From positions 17,122 to 81,121 of the forward strand of contig JAQIBS010000244.1 of the NCBI GenBank assembly GCA_027858965.1: a stretch of DNA of 64,000 bases, in the 5' to 3' direction. The notes beneath the pieces were generated by a model that was given only the letters and a program-made list of their open reading frames with translations, did not search any database and was not told where the DNA came from. Position 1 is the stretch's first letter. Each line of letters starts with the position of its first letter. Positions 22,865 through 31,301 of the stretch are shown here, one piece after another. The position numbers and the translations under genes were made by a program. Source of the stretch: Kiritimatiellia bacterium (GTDB lineage Bacteria > Verrucomicrobiota > Kiritimatiellia > RFP12 > UBA1067).

Positions 22865-24046
22865 TTATTTCTTTTTATCAAAACCGTTAGCTTTAATAAT
22901 CTTAAGCATTGCAACTTTCAGCGGGAATGTTTCAGGAACAACCTTGTTGCGCGTAAGCACATCACATTTTTTCTTCATAGAAAGAACATCACCCTTGTTT
23001 GACTTGATCTGATCATCGCTTAAAGCATTCAACTCCGCAATATAGGCGCTCGAGAGCTCATCAACAATCTTCATGTATTCAGCAGATTTGTCATAAGCGA
23101 TAACCTCAAGCATGCGCTCCAGGGCCGCTTTCTTATTGGCATCTACAGGATTGGCCTTGGCAAAGAGAGCTTTGGCTGTTTTCTGACGCAGTGCCGTCAC
23201 ATCCTTCTCGCAAGCAGCAGGCCCACCGTGAGTCGTATTATCATAGCGTGAAGGAATTTCACGAATCCAGATATTACGGAAGCGGGTTGGATTACCATGG
23301 TCCTGCAGAGAGAAAGGAAGCTTTTTGTCATGTGATTTGAGGGCCCGACGACGACAGTGAGTTGTCAAACCCTCCATCTCCCAATGATCCTGAGTCAGAA
23401 CACCGTTATGCAAAACAGTGACGGAACCGGGGTGGACCATCTTATCGCCATCCCAGATCGGCTGATGAAAAACGATATCATATGTCTGCCACTCACCTGA
23501 AGGGCGACAGGCATTTACCAGCGGTGGGGTTTCAGCATAAACCGATGAAGCCTGACCATCAGCATAGTTGGGGTTCTTATTAAAACCATCCGGCAGAAGA
23601 GCGGTCTCATAGGAGTCCAGAATCTGTATCTCATACATACCCATCAGAAAAACACCGCTGTTACCGCGGCCCTGTCCAAACCCCTTCACCACTTTGGGCG
23701 AAGCCCATTCAATATGAAGCTGACAATCCCCGAAAGACTCTTTAGTTCTGATTGCACCGGTTTTAGGAACCACCTCCATTCCACCGTCCTCAACAATCTT
23801 CCATTTGGCCGGACCGCCCTCTTTCTTAGTGCTCATCCATGCATCCAGAGTGGTTCCATCAAAAAGAACAACAGCATCTGAAGGTGCTTTACCCGGCTCG
23901 GCTGTAATCTTGACTGGGTTAGGGCGATTCATATCATGGACTGCCCATGCATGTTTTGCGTCCGGTGTGTCCCCATACAACCCGGCCATTGAGACCATCG
24001 CGCCCATACCGCACGCAGTTAAAATAATAGCCTTACGAAATTCCAT
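22865..24046 (-). CDS. secreted DUF1080 (3-keto-disaccharide hydrolase-like) protein
   Basis: This 393-aa protein has a signal peptide and a GGAGGA ribosome binding site. Residues about 55-270 form a DUF1080 domain of concanavalin-like fold: VVLFDGTTLDAWMS, GNSGVFLMGMYEIQILDSYE, GEWQTYDIVFHQPIW, NGVLTQDH and NPTRFRNIWIREI. Some members hydrolyse 3-keto-glycosides, and many are found with sulfatases in PVC bacteria. The last 110 residues form a Lys-rich helical tail of unknown role. Downstream of fucI on the same strand with a 183-bp gap that carries a repeat-like hairpin. Confidence 0.88.
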   Translation of the reverse strand: MEFRKAIILTACGMGAMVSMAGLYGDTPDAKHAWAVHDMNRPNPVKITAEPGKAPSDAVVLFDGTTLDAWMSTKKEGGPAKWKIVEDGGMEVVPKTGAIRTKESFGDCQLHIEWASPKVVKGFGQGRGNSGVFLMGMYEIQILDSYETALLPDGFNKNPNYADGQASSVYAETPPLVNACRPSGEWQTYDIVFHQPIWDGDKMVHPGSVTVLHNGVLTQDHWEMEGLTTHCRRRALKSHDKKLPFSLQDHGNPTRFRNIWIREIPSRYDNTTHGGPAACEKDVTALRQKTAKALFAKANPVDANKKAALERMLEVIAYDKSAEYMKIVDELSSAYIAELNALSDDQIKSNKGDVLSMKKKCDVLTRNKVVPETFPLKVAMLKIIKANGFDKKK

Positions 24047-24229
24047 TAGTAATCCTCCACTTTATTATAAAAAAATCTTAACAGTTTTTGCCCGCAACCC
24101 AGTACGTTTTTTTCTATGCAACGCAAAGCGTTGTTGTCTAAAGCTGCAGCATTTAACACACAACTAGACAGTGAGTGAATAAAGCTTTTTGCTCTATCAC
24201 TCAAAGCCTGTTTGAGTAGCCTCGCAGCT

Positions 24230-26017
24230 TTAGCTGTACAGCGGACCGTAGGCAGCACATGCGCGATAGTCAGCACTCTCCGGACAATCTGTACCGAAGA
24301 GACCCCAGGCATGCGGACGATAAACATCGGCCTCATCCACATTGCTCATGGCAACCGGAATCCGCAACATGCTGGCCAGTGTCGTTACATCAGCTCCAAT
24401 ATGTCCATAACTGATCGCACCATGGTTAGCACTCCAGTTGTTCATCACACTGTAAACATCTTTAAACGCGCCTTTACCGGTCAAACGGGGCACAAACCAG
24501 GTGCATGGCCAAGTGGGGTTGGTGCGGTCCATCAGTTTTTTATGAACAGCTGCCGGCAGTTTTGTTGACCATCCCTCAACAATCTGAAGAATCGGGCCAA
24601 TGCCTTTGACCATACTGATACGAGTCATGGTCATAGGCATACCGCCTTCGGAAAGCAAACTGGATGAGAATCCGCCGCCGCGGAAGTACTCTACATCGGC
24701 AGGGCACCACTCCGTAGCTGCCAGACAGGCATCAGCTTCTTTACGGGATATTTCCCAGAATGGTTTCATGGAGGGCTTGCCCTTTTCACGTTGCTTACCG
24801 CAGGAATCCAGCGTGGCAGCTCCTGAATTCAGAAGATGAATAAACCCATTGGCATTGATGCCTGTCATCTTTTTACCAGTCACACGCTTAACAGCATCAG
24901 CACTCCAGAAGGTACGCACGTCAGCAAATATCTGTGCCCGATTGGTCAACAGATACATCAACAACATACAGACTCCATTAAGAGAGTCATTCTCTGTAGC
25001 CACCATGTACGGAGCACGAATTCCATTCCAGTCAAATGAGCTGCTCAGCATTGCCTCTGCAAAATCACCGTTTGGTTTATAATCGGTCCACTGACGCTGC
25101 CCCTGAAAACCGCTGGCAATCGCACCGCGTCCAAGCGCCTCTTCAGGAAAACCCAGCTCAGCCAGTTTGGGGTTTCCAACCATCATATCACGCATGATAA
25201 TGGCCATTTTAACCACATACTCCCAATCCGCAGTCTTCTCTTTACGGCTCTTCTGGATTGAGCGCTTATTGGTATCCTGACCCTCTTTGCAATGTTTCTT
25301 TGTCCAGGCCAAGGCCTTTTTAAACTCCTGAGGGTCATAGATCCCGGCGCCTATCCGACGGTCAATCTCGCACATATCAACATTCTCAGTGCGCATACCA
25401 AGATAGCACTGAAAAAAATCGGAGTCCACAAACGAACCGGCAATACCCATAGAAGAGGTTCCCATAGAAAGATAGGACTTACCACGCATTATTGCAACAG
25501 CCAGTCCACCTTTAACAAAACGCAGAACTTTAACCTGCACGTCTTCGGGAATAGAGGTGTCATTACTGTCCTGTACCTCTTGCCCATAAATACCGAACGC
25601 AGGCAGTCCTTTCTGAGCATACCCAGCCAGTACAGCAGCCAGATAAACAGCGCCCGGACGCTCTGTCCCGTTAAAGCCCCAAACCGCTTTTGGGATAGAC
25701 GGTGTCATATCCATAGTCTCTGAACCATAGCACCAGCAGGGAGTTACCGTCAGCGATACGCCCACATTTTCACGGGTAAATTTTTCAGCGCAAGCCTGTG
25801 CTTCAACACATCCACCAATATTTGTGTCTGCGATAACACATTCAACTGCAGACCCATCAGGATATTTCAAGGTTTTACTGATCATAGCGGCAGCACTCTT
25901 GGCCATGCCCATAACCTGCTTTTCCAGCGACTCACGCACCCCGTTACAGCGTCCGTCAATAGTTGGCCTAATCCCCACTTTCGGAAATGATGTTTTATTC
26001 CATACAGTTTCGCTCAT
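24230..26017 (-). CDS. fucI: L-fucose isomerase
   Basis: This 595-aa protein matches L-fucose isomerase along its whole length and has no signal peptide, as expected for a cytoplasmic enzyme that converts L-fucose to L-fuculose (EC 5.3.1.25), or D-arabinose to D-ribulose. Landmarks are [59 protein letters not shown], the catalytic-site segment [10 protein letters not shown] and [15 protein letters not shown]. An AAGGAG lies 7 bp before the ATG. Transcribed divergently from kdsD. No fuculose kinase, aldolase or fucose permease gene is visible nearby; the DUF1080 gene follows. Confidence 0.97.
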   Translation of the reverse strand: MSETVWNKTSFPKVGIRPTIDGRCNGVRESLEKQVMGMAKSAAAMISKTLKYPDGSAVECVIADTNIGGCVEAQACAEKFTRENVGVSLTVTPCWCYGSETMDMTPSIPKAVWGFNGTERPGAVYLAAVLAGYAQKGLPAFGIYGQEVQDSNDTSIPEDVQVKVLRFVKGGLAVAIMRGKSYLSMGTSSMGIAGSFVDSDFFQCYLGMRTENVDMCEIDRRIGAGIYDPQEFKKALAWTKKHCKEGQDTNKRSIQKSRKEKTADWEYVVKMAIIMRDMMVGNPKLAELGFPEEALGRGAIASGFQGQRQWTDYKPNGDFAEAMLSSSFDWNGIRAPYMVATENDSLNGVCMLLMYLLTNRAQIFADVRTFWSADAVKRVTGKKMTGINANGFIHLLNSGAATLDSCGKQREKGKPSMKPFWEISRKEADACLAATEWCPADVEYFRGGGFSSSLLSEGGMPMTMTRISMVKGIGPILQIVEGWSTKLPAAVHKKLMDRTNPTWPCTWFVPRLTGKGAFKDVYSVMNNWSANHGAISYGHIGADVTTLASMLRIPVAMSNVDEADVYRPHAWGLFGTDCPESADYRACAAYGPLYS

Positions 26018-26054
26018 ATTGTTTCTCCTTCAGTTTTTACATTTGTAATGTAGA

Positions 26055-26083
26055 ATAATACACGCCCTTGACCCAAATGTTAA
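26055..26083 (-). promoter_or_regulatory. candidate sigma70 promoter of fucI
   Basis: On the minus strand TTAACA (26083-26078), 17 bp, TATTAT (26060-26055). The leader to the fucI ATG is about 30 nt and contains AAGGAG. Confidence 0.6.
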
Positions 26084-26121
26084 TTAAAATTTTTGATTAT
26101 TATCTTCCCCCATTTCGCTGG

Positions 26122-26150
26122 TTGGCACGCTTCACGTGATATGCTATCAT
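26122..26150 (+). promoter_or_regulatory. candidate sigma70 promoter of kdsD
   Basis: TTGGCA (26122-26127), exactly 17 bp, TATCAT (26145-26150), about 30 bp before the kdsD ATG. It is back to back with the fucI promoter. Confidence 0.65.
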
Positions 26151-26179
26151 TTTATCCTTTAGAAAATAAACAAGGATAA

Positions 26180-27166
26180 ATGACAATGACAAACGAAGCT
26201 TTGCTCCATCGCGCTCAGGACGTAATAAAGATCGAGACCGAGGGTCTAAAAATTGCAGGAGAGGCTCTTGGCGATGATTTCATAAAATCCGTTCGCATGA
26301 TTGCTTCCGCACTTGATGCCGGGGGAAAAATTGTTGTCAGCGGTGTTGGAAAAAATCTGCATATCGCCGAAAAGATGTCTGCAACACTCGCCAGCACAGG
26401 CTCCACCAGCGTTGTCATGAACCCGATACAGGCAATGCATGGAGATCTGGGAATTCTGGCCGATAATGACATTCTGCTGGCCCTCAGCTTTTCCGGTGAA
26501 TCCGATGAACTGGTCAAACTGATCCCGGCTGTAAAACGTCTGGGTGTCCCTGTGATCAGCATGGTTGGCAACACAGACAACACCTTGGCGGGAATGAGTG
26601 ATGCCCTGATTCCGGTAATTATTAACAAAGAGGCATGCCCTTTCGGAATGGCCCCTACCACCAGCACCACCGCAACTATGGCCGTTGGAGATGCCCTCGC
26701 AATGGTACTGATTGACGCACGTCATTTTGTAAAAGAGAACTACGCTAAACTACACCCGGCAGGAGCCATTGGGCGCGCCCTGGTGCTACGGGTTTACGAC
26801 ATCATGCGTACTGGAGAAAAATCGGTCGTCCTTCAATTAGGTGCAACCGTGCAGGATGCCATTATGGCCATGAGTTCTGCCAAAAGCGGGGCTGCACTGA
26901 TCAGTGATGAAAAAGGCATGCTCTGCGGTATTTTTACGGATGGCGACCTCAGACGGCATCTTTCAGAGAGCACTGACATTCTCAAAACCGTAATTGAATC
27001 TGTCATGACCACAGATCCGAAATCGGTTAAAGAAGATGCTTATGCCATTGATGTCCTGCGCATCTTTGAACAATACCGGATTGATGACCTGCCTGTGGTC
27101 AATGCAGCCAACGAAATTGTTGGATATGTTGACATTCAGGATCTTCCCAAGATGAAGGTGATGTAA
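26180..27166 (+). CDS. kdsD: D-arabinose-5-phosphate isomerase (SIS + two CBS domains)
   Basis: This 328-aa cytoplasmic enzyme converts ribulose 5-phosphate to arabinose 5-phosphate, the first step towards Kdo for lipopolysaccharide. The SIS domain (about 30-180) shows GKIVVSGVGKN, TLASTGSTSVVMNP, HGDLGIL and ALSFSGESDELV. GMAPTTSTTATMAVGDALA and HPAGAIGRAL lead into two CBS domains (about 205-328). AAGGA precedes the ATG. It implies a Gram-negative envelope. A GutQ-type role in sugar-alcohol use is the alternative. Confidence 0.94.
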   Translation: MTMTNEALLHRAQDVIKIETEGLKIAGEALGDDFIKSVRMIASALDAGGKIVVSGVGKNLHIAEKMSATLASTGSTSVVMNPIQAMHGDLGILADNDILLALSFSGESDELVKLIPAVKRLGVPVISMVGNTDNTLAGMSDALIPVIINKEACPFGMAPTTSTTATMAVGDALAMVLIDARHFVKENYAKLHPAGAIGRALVLRVYDIMRTGEKSVVLQLGATVQDAIMAMSSAKSGAALISDEKGMLCGIFTDGDLRRHLSESTDILKTVIESVMTTDPKSVKEDAYAIDVLRIFEQYRIDDLPVVNAANEIVGYVDIQDLPKMKVM

Positions 27167-27310
27167 ACTAATGCAGCCGAGCCGCAACCAAACTTAACCC
27201 TTGTGATAGGCAAATTTTTTCTCATTAATTGAACAGTTGTGTAATATGCATCACTGCATTAGTCAACAACGCTTCGCGTTTTAAAGGGTTAAAATAGTTG
27301 AAACACTGTT

Positions 27311-27406
27311 GTCTGTAGTCTGTCAACTGACGACTGTCAACTGACGACTGATGACTGACGACTGATGACTGATGACTGATGACTGACGACTGTAGACTGA
27401 ACACTG
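27311..27406. repeat. heptamer tandem array (GACTGAT/GACTGAC)
   Basis: About eleven 7-bp units of GACTGAC, GACTGAT, GACTGTC and GACTGTA type run to within four bases of the tolQ/exbB ATG. The array occupies the place where a Shine-Dalgarno sequence should be. Confidence 0.85.
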
Positions 27407-27409
27407 ACC

Positions 27410-28105
27410 ATGATTGAAAACATTCATATCTTAATTGCCCAGGCAGCTACCGCCAACCCATCCGATCTTTTCCAAAAAGCTTTTGATCTGCTGGAAAGGG
27501 GCGGCCCTGTGATGTGGCCCATTCTGGCCTGCTCTCTCATGGGCGTAACAGTTGCATTTGAACGGCTTTTCGCTTTCTGGAATTACAATACAGCTAATAT
27601 GTACTTTAAAAAGAGAACTCTTAAACTTCTGGAACAAATTAAAGAGGGCCAATTTAATGAAGCATTGGAGAGCTCAAGCAAACTTCAATCCCCCGTTTCA
27701 TGCATCATTACGGAAGCTCTCCAAAACAGCGACACCGGATTCTGCGAAACCCTGCAGTCCGCATCTCAAAGAGAGCTCAATAAGCTTAAACGAGGGTTCT
27801 CAGTTCTGGATACTGTTATCACAGTGGCACCGATGCTGGGTATCCTGGGGACAGTAACCGGTATTATTGGCACGTTCAACGCATTAAACACATCTGCAAT
27901 GGGCAACCCAACGGCTGCCACTGCCGGTATTGGAGAGGCTCTGATTACAACAGCCACAGGGTTGGTTGTTGCCATTATCTGTATTTTCCCTTTCAATTAT
28001 CTGACCTCTCAGCTAACCCGTTGTGCAACAGAGCTGGAACAGATAATGCACAAATTTGAGGTGGCCTATAACTCAGGCCGCATGAGCACAAAATTGAAAG
28101 AATAG
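27410..28105 (+). CDS. exbB: MotA/TolQ/ExbB proton channel family protein
   Basis: This 231-aa inner-membrane protein has a first membrane helix near residues 25-45 (GGPVMWPILACSLMGVTVAFE) and two more near 125-150 and 165-190. The conserved MLGILGTVTGIIGTF and GIGEALITTATGL segments form the proton-channel core of the ExbB/TolQ/MotA family. With the ExbD- and TonB-like products it would harness proton motive force to energise outer-membrane transporters. First gene of a three-gene set; exbD follows after 85 bp. TolQ is the alternative, but the neighbouring tonB favours ExbB. Confidence 0.9.
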   Translation: MIENIHILIAQAATANPSDLFQKAFDLLERGGPVMWPILACSLMGVTVAFERLFAFWNYNTANMYFKKRTLKLLEQIKEGQFNEALESSSKLQSPVSCIITEALQNSDTGFCETLQSASQRELNKLKRGFSVLDTVITVAPMLGILGTVTGIIGTFNALNTSAMGNPTAATAGIGEALITTATGLVVAIICIFPFNYLTSQLTRCATELEQIMHKFEVAYNSGRMSTKLKE

Positions 28106-28150
28106 CAACTAAAGGAAGAGCAGATGAATATGCGTACAGTTTTCGCACCC

Positions 28151-28190
28151 AACTTCTAACCTCAAACCTCTAACCTCAAACCTCAAACTC
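28151..28190. repeat. heptamer tandem array (CTCAAAC/CTCTAAC)
   Basis: Five to six 7-bp units of AACCTCA/AACCTCT type lie directly against the exbD ATG at 28191. No ribosome binding site is visible between. Confidence 0.8.
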
Positions 28191-28598
28191 ATGAAACTTA
28201 TATCAGGATATGAAAATCGAAAAGCGCGCTTTGAAATGCTGCCGCTTCTTGATGTTATGTTCCTGATTCTGGTATTTTTTATATATTCAATATTCTCCAT
28301 GTCCGTCCAAAAGGGCCTAAAAGTTGACCTCCCAACCGCTGAAGGCACACTGGAGGTTAATGAGATGAATACTGTCACCATTACCTCAGAAAACAAACTC
28401 TACCTCAACAAAGAAGCGATGGATATGAATCAAATTGCCACGGCATCCATTGAAAGTTGGACACAAAGCAAAGTTCCCATCTTAATAAAAGCCGATAAAG
28501 CGGCATCAATGGGTACCGGCATTGAACTGCTGGGCAAACTCAAAGCAGGCGGAGTGGAACGCGTCGCCTTTCAGGTTGAAGCAGAAAATGAGAGATAA
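28191..28598 (+). CDS. exbD: ExbD/TolR-family biopolymer transport protein
   Basis: This 135-aa protein has one membrane helix (about residues 17-38, LPLLDVMFLILVFFIYS) with the proton-coupling Asp at residue 21, then a periplasmic domain with KGLKVDLPTAEG and KVPILIKADKAASMGTG. That is the usual ExbD/TolR layout. It pairs with the upstream ExbB-like channel. The ATG is preceded only by a heptamer array. Confidence 0.9.
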   Translation: MKLISGYENRKARFEMLPLLDVMFLILVFFIYSIFSMSVQKGLKVDLPTAEGTLEVNEMNTVTITSENKLYLNKEAMDMNQIATASIESWTQSKVPILIKADKAASMGTGIELLGKLKAGGVERVAFQVEAENER

Positions 28599-28599
28599 G

Positions 28600-28629
28600 C
28601 AACTAACGCACTAACGAACTAACGAACTG
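28600..28629. repeat. octamer tandem array (ACTAACGA)
   Basis: Three to four units of ACTAACGC/ACTAACGA end three bases before the tonB ATG at 28633. Confidence 0.75.
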
Positions 28630-28632
28630 TTG

Positions 28633-29502
28633 ATGTTTTCATCCAACCATACACTTTTTTTTCTATTCACACTTGTGATTCATGTGTCCGGGATTCTTTT
28701 TATCGCCAACCTCCAGAAAAAAGAGACTGCAATAACCATGGCGCAGCTGGAGATATCATCGGTGATGCTCAACCTGTCAGAGGCCTCCGATGATTCACAG
28801 CCGTCACCTCCGCCTCTCCCAACACTGACACCCCCTCCCCCACCTGAAGCGCCGGAACCGATACCGGAGTCGGAGACAAACCCTGAACCCAAACCGGTAC
28901 CTGAACCTAAGCCGATACCTAAACCTGAGCCGATACCAATACCTGAACCTGAGCCGATACCCATCGTAGAGCCCATGCCAGAACCGGAAGCCGTAGTCCT
29001 ACCTGAAAAAACACCAGAGTCACCGCCTGCACCCGAAAAACCTATTCCTGAGAAGGTTCAGCCAGAGCCTGAAAAAATAAAACCAGCCCCGAAACCAGAA
29101 ATTACCCCCCCTCAACCCCCCGTTGAAGAAAAATCTGCGCTCAAGAAGCCACCGGCAAAGAGTGGGTCCAGACCCGCAGTCAAAATGCCGGAGTCTACCA
29201 CCCCTGAAAGCGGGGCCGCAGCAGCACAGATAAATGTTCCTCCTAAACCGCGCCGGAGCATTAAACCGAGATACCCCTCTGGTGCCCGAAGACGTGGAGA
29301 GTCCGGCGCCGTCACTCTCAATGTACGGATCAGTGCCAAAGGAAGAGCCATGGCAGTTACAATTACGAAATCCAGCGGCTTTCCCGAACTCGATCAGGCT
29401 GCCAGACAAGCCGTCCGGAAAGCCCGGTTTATCCCAGGAAAAATTAATGACAAACCGGTTATCTCTGAAGCCGGACTCACGATTATATTCAAACTGAAAT
29501 AA
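28633..29502 (+). CDS. tonB: TonB-family energy transducer
   Basis: The ATG at 28633 is preferred to the adjacent in-frame TTG. The 289-aa protein has an N-terminal membrane anchor (HTLFFLFTLVIHVSGILFI), a long Pro/Glu/Lys-rich periplasm-spanning linker (about 55-195, repeated PEPIP and PEPKP units) and a C-terminal TonB domain (about 205-289: RYPSGARRRGESGAVTLNVRIS, SSGFPELDQAARQAVRKARFIPG). It should pull on TonB-dependent receptors; none is encoded in this window. Last gene of the exbB-exbD-tonB set. Confidence 0.92.
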   Translation: MFSSNHTLFFLFTLVIHVSGILFIANLQKKETAITMAQLEISSVMLNLSEASDDSQPSPPPLPTLTPPPPPEAPEPIPESETNPEPKPVPEPKPIPKPEPIPIPEPEPIPIVEPMPEPEAVVLPEKTPESPPAPEKPIPEKVQPEPEKIKPAPKPEITPPQPPVEEKSALKKPPAKSGSRPAVKMPESTTPESGAAAAQINVPPKPRRSIKPRYPSGARRRGESGAVTLNVRISAKGRAMAVTITKSSGFPELDQAARQAVRKARFIPGKINDKPVISEAGLTIIFKLK

Positions 29503-29756
29503 CACACTTGAATTGCCGAACTATCATATTCTTGGTATTTATGCGCATTTTTAACTACGAAAAACACGCAAACCGCAGATGGCCGTAGCATGGCATGAAT
29601 TTGTTAAACGCATATCTCCGGCCCTGCTTCTGATCAGTGTACTGCTCTATTTCTTTTCAAAGCGGAATGTCATCATTGCGCAGGCAGGATGCTTGGGTTA
29701 CCTTGCATATCAACCACCGAAAAGATACAATTCCAGATATGAAAGGAAAACCAAAA

Positions 29757-31217
29757 ATGATCAGAACCATATTTACCTGTACCTTATTTTCTCTGGCAGC
29801 CTTAGTCCCTGCCTCTCACCTTAGTGCCGCAGCAAACACGCAGAACACAGCGGCGCTGGACATCACAGCATGCGGAGCTGTGCCGGGAGGAGAAAAATTA
29901 TGCACGGAATCCATACAGAAAGCCATCGACAACTGCACTGCGTCCGGAGGCGGCTGCGTAATCGTGCCCGGCGGTAACTGGCTGACCGGCACTCTTGTCA
30001 TGAAGAACAATGTCGAGCTGCACCTGGCCCATGGAGCAACTCTTATTGCCAGCACAAATCACGTTGATTTCCCGACCTTCCAGCCGGAGTATCGCTCGCA
30101 CAAGGACATCAACGGATTCAATGCCCTGATCTATGCTGAGAAAGCGGAGAACATTGCTATTACCGGCACGGGAATCATAGATGGACGTGGAGCCTATCAG
30201 CGTCCACGTGAAGGAAAGCAGTTTCGCTCCGACAGGGATGGACGGCCACGCAATATTCTGTTTGTCTCCTGTAATAATATCCGAGTAACAGGCATCACCC
30301 TCAAAGACTCGGGTGTATGGAACCAGCATTATCTGGATTGCGAAGATGTAATCGTAGATCGCATCCTGGTTTCCAACCACAGCAACCGCAACAATGACGG
30401 GATTGATATCGACGGTTGCCGCCGTTTTATTCTCTCCAACAGCATCATTGACTCTGATGATGATGGAATCTGTCTTAAAAGCACTGGTCCCGCACCCTGT
30501 GAACATATTTCCATTATTAACTGCATTGTCAGCAGCCACTGCAATGCCATTAAAACCGGAACGGAATCCACCGGTGGATTCCGGCATGTCAATATCTCCA
30601 ACTGCATCGTCAAACCATCCACATCAAAAGAAAAGGTGGTCTATGGTTTTAAAGAGGGAATCACAGGCATCACAGTTGGCTGTGTGGATGGCGGTATCTG
30701 CGAAAATATCAACATCAACAACATCGTGATTGAGGGAACACAAGTTCCTATCTTTATCCGTTTAGGCAAACGCAACCGTTCACATACATCAGGAGCAACG
30801 GTTACTAAAGACAGCACCATGAAAAACATCTCCATCAGCAACATAAGCGCAACCGGTTGCAGTGGAGAGGGTTGTGCGATTCTCGGACTGCCTGGTAATC
30901 CGATTCACAACCTCAACCTGAACAACATCAACATCACCTTTGCAGGCGGCGGCACGCAGGAAGACACCCAGCGAGTGGTCCCGGAGCTCCTTACCAAATA
31001 TCCTCAATCAACGGTCTGGGGTAAAATGCCGGCTTACGGATTCTTCATCAGAAACGCGGACAAAGTGAGACTGCAAAGTCTCGATCTACAGGTTGCAGAG
31101 AAAGATCTGCGCTCCCCCATCTGGCTTGAGAATATCAACGGTCTTGAGGTCAACAGCATCTCAGCCGATAAGGCCGACACAGAGATGCCGCTGATGATTC
31201 AGAAGAACGTGAACTAA
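29757..31217 (+). CDS. secreted GH28-family glycoside hydrolase (polygalacturonase-like)
   Basis: The start at 29757 has AAAGGAAAA upstream and gives a signal peptide (TIFTCTLFSLAALVPASHLSAAA); upstream in-frame codons would bury it. The 486-aa enzyme has the GH28 beta-helix with ITACGAVPGG, QKAIDNC, GTGIIDGRG, the catalytic segments NNDGIDIDGC and DSDDDGICLKS, and HCNAIKTGTEST. The GH28 catalytic Asp residues are present, but the classical GHG is replaced by SHCNAIK. Many bacterial GH28 proteins of this type act on galacturonides or other uronic or deoxy sugars. Follows tonB by 254 bp on the same strand. Confidence 0.88.
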   Translation: MIRTIFTCTLFSLAALVPASHLSAAANTQNTAALDITACGAVPGGEKLCTESIQKAIDNCTASGGGCVIVPGGNWLTGTLVMKNNVELHLAHGATLIASTNHVDFPTFQPEYRSHKDINGFNALIYAEKAENIAITGTGIIDGRGAYQRPREGKQFRSDRDGRPRNILFVSCNNIRVTGITLKDSGVWNQHYLDCEDVIVDRILVSNHSNRNNDGIDIDGCRRFILSNSIIDSDDDGICLKSTGPAPCEHISIINCIVSSHCNAIKTGTESTGGFRHVNISNCIVKPSTSKEKVVYGFKEGITGITVGCVDGGICENININNIVIEGTQVPIFIRLGKRNRSHTSGATVTKDSTMKNISISNISATGCSGEGCAILGLPGNPIHNLNLNNINITFAGGGTQEDTQRVVPELLTKYPQSTVWGKMPAYGFFIRNADKVRLQSLDLQVAEKDLRSPIWLENINGLEVNSISADKADTEMPLMIQKNVN

Positions 31218-31251
31218 GAAAAAGTTATTCTTTTATAAAAGCACAAAATAA

Positions 31252-31301
31252 GGAAGGCAGTCGCTATGCGGCTGACCAATATGACATTTTGCTTTAACGA
31301 A
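31252..31301. repeat. dispersed element GGCAGTCGCTATGCGGCTGACCA, copy A
   Basis: Matches 53714-53766, including the downstream ATGACAT and TTTAACGAAC words. It overlaps the 3' end of the autotransporter-repeat gene by a few bases. Confidence 0.7.

Noticed and set aside
26122..26140. TGGCAC near kdsD as a sigma54 promoter
   Set aside because: The -12 GC is missing at the required ten-base distance; the site fits a sigma70 -35 box instead.
27311..27406. Possible CRISPR array
   Set aside because: Units are 7 bp in direct tandem with no spacers; it is a short tandem repeat.
29579..29824. 81-aa open frame before the GH28 gene
   Set aside because: It has a hydrophobic stretch but overlaps the GH28 signal peptide region in another frame and starts in dispersed-repeat text.
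22865..31217. Polysaccharide utilisation locus of Bacteroidetes type
   Set aside because: No SusC or SusD homologue is present; the grouping of glycan genes is looser and interrupted by kdsD and TonB genes.
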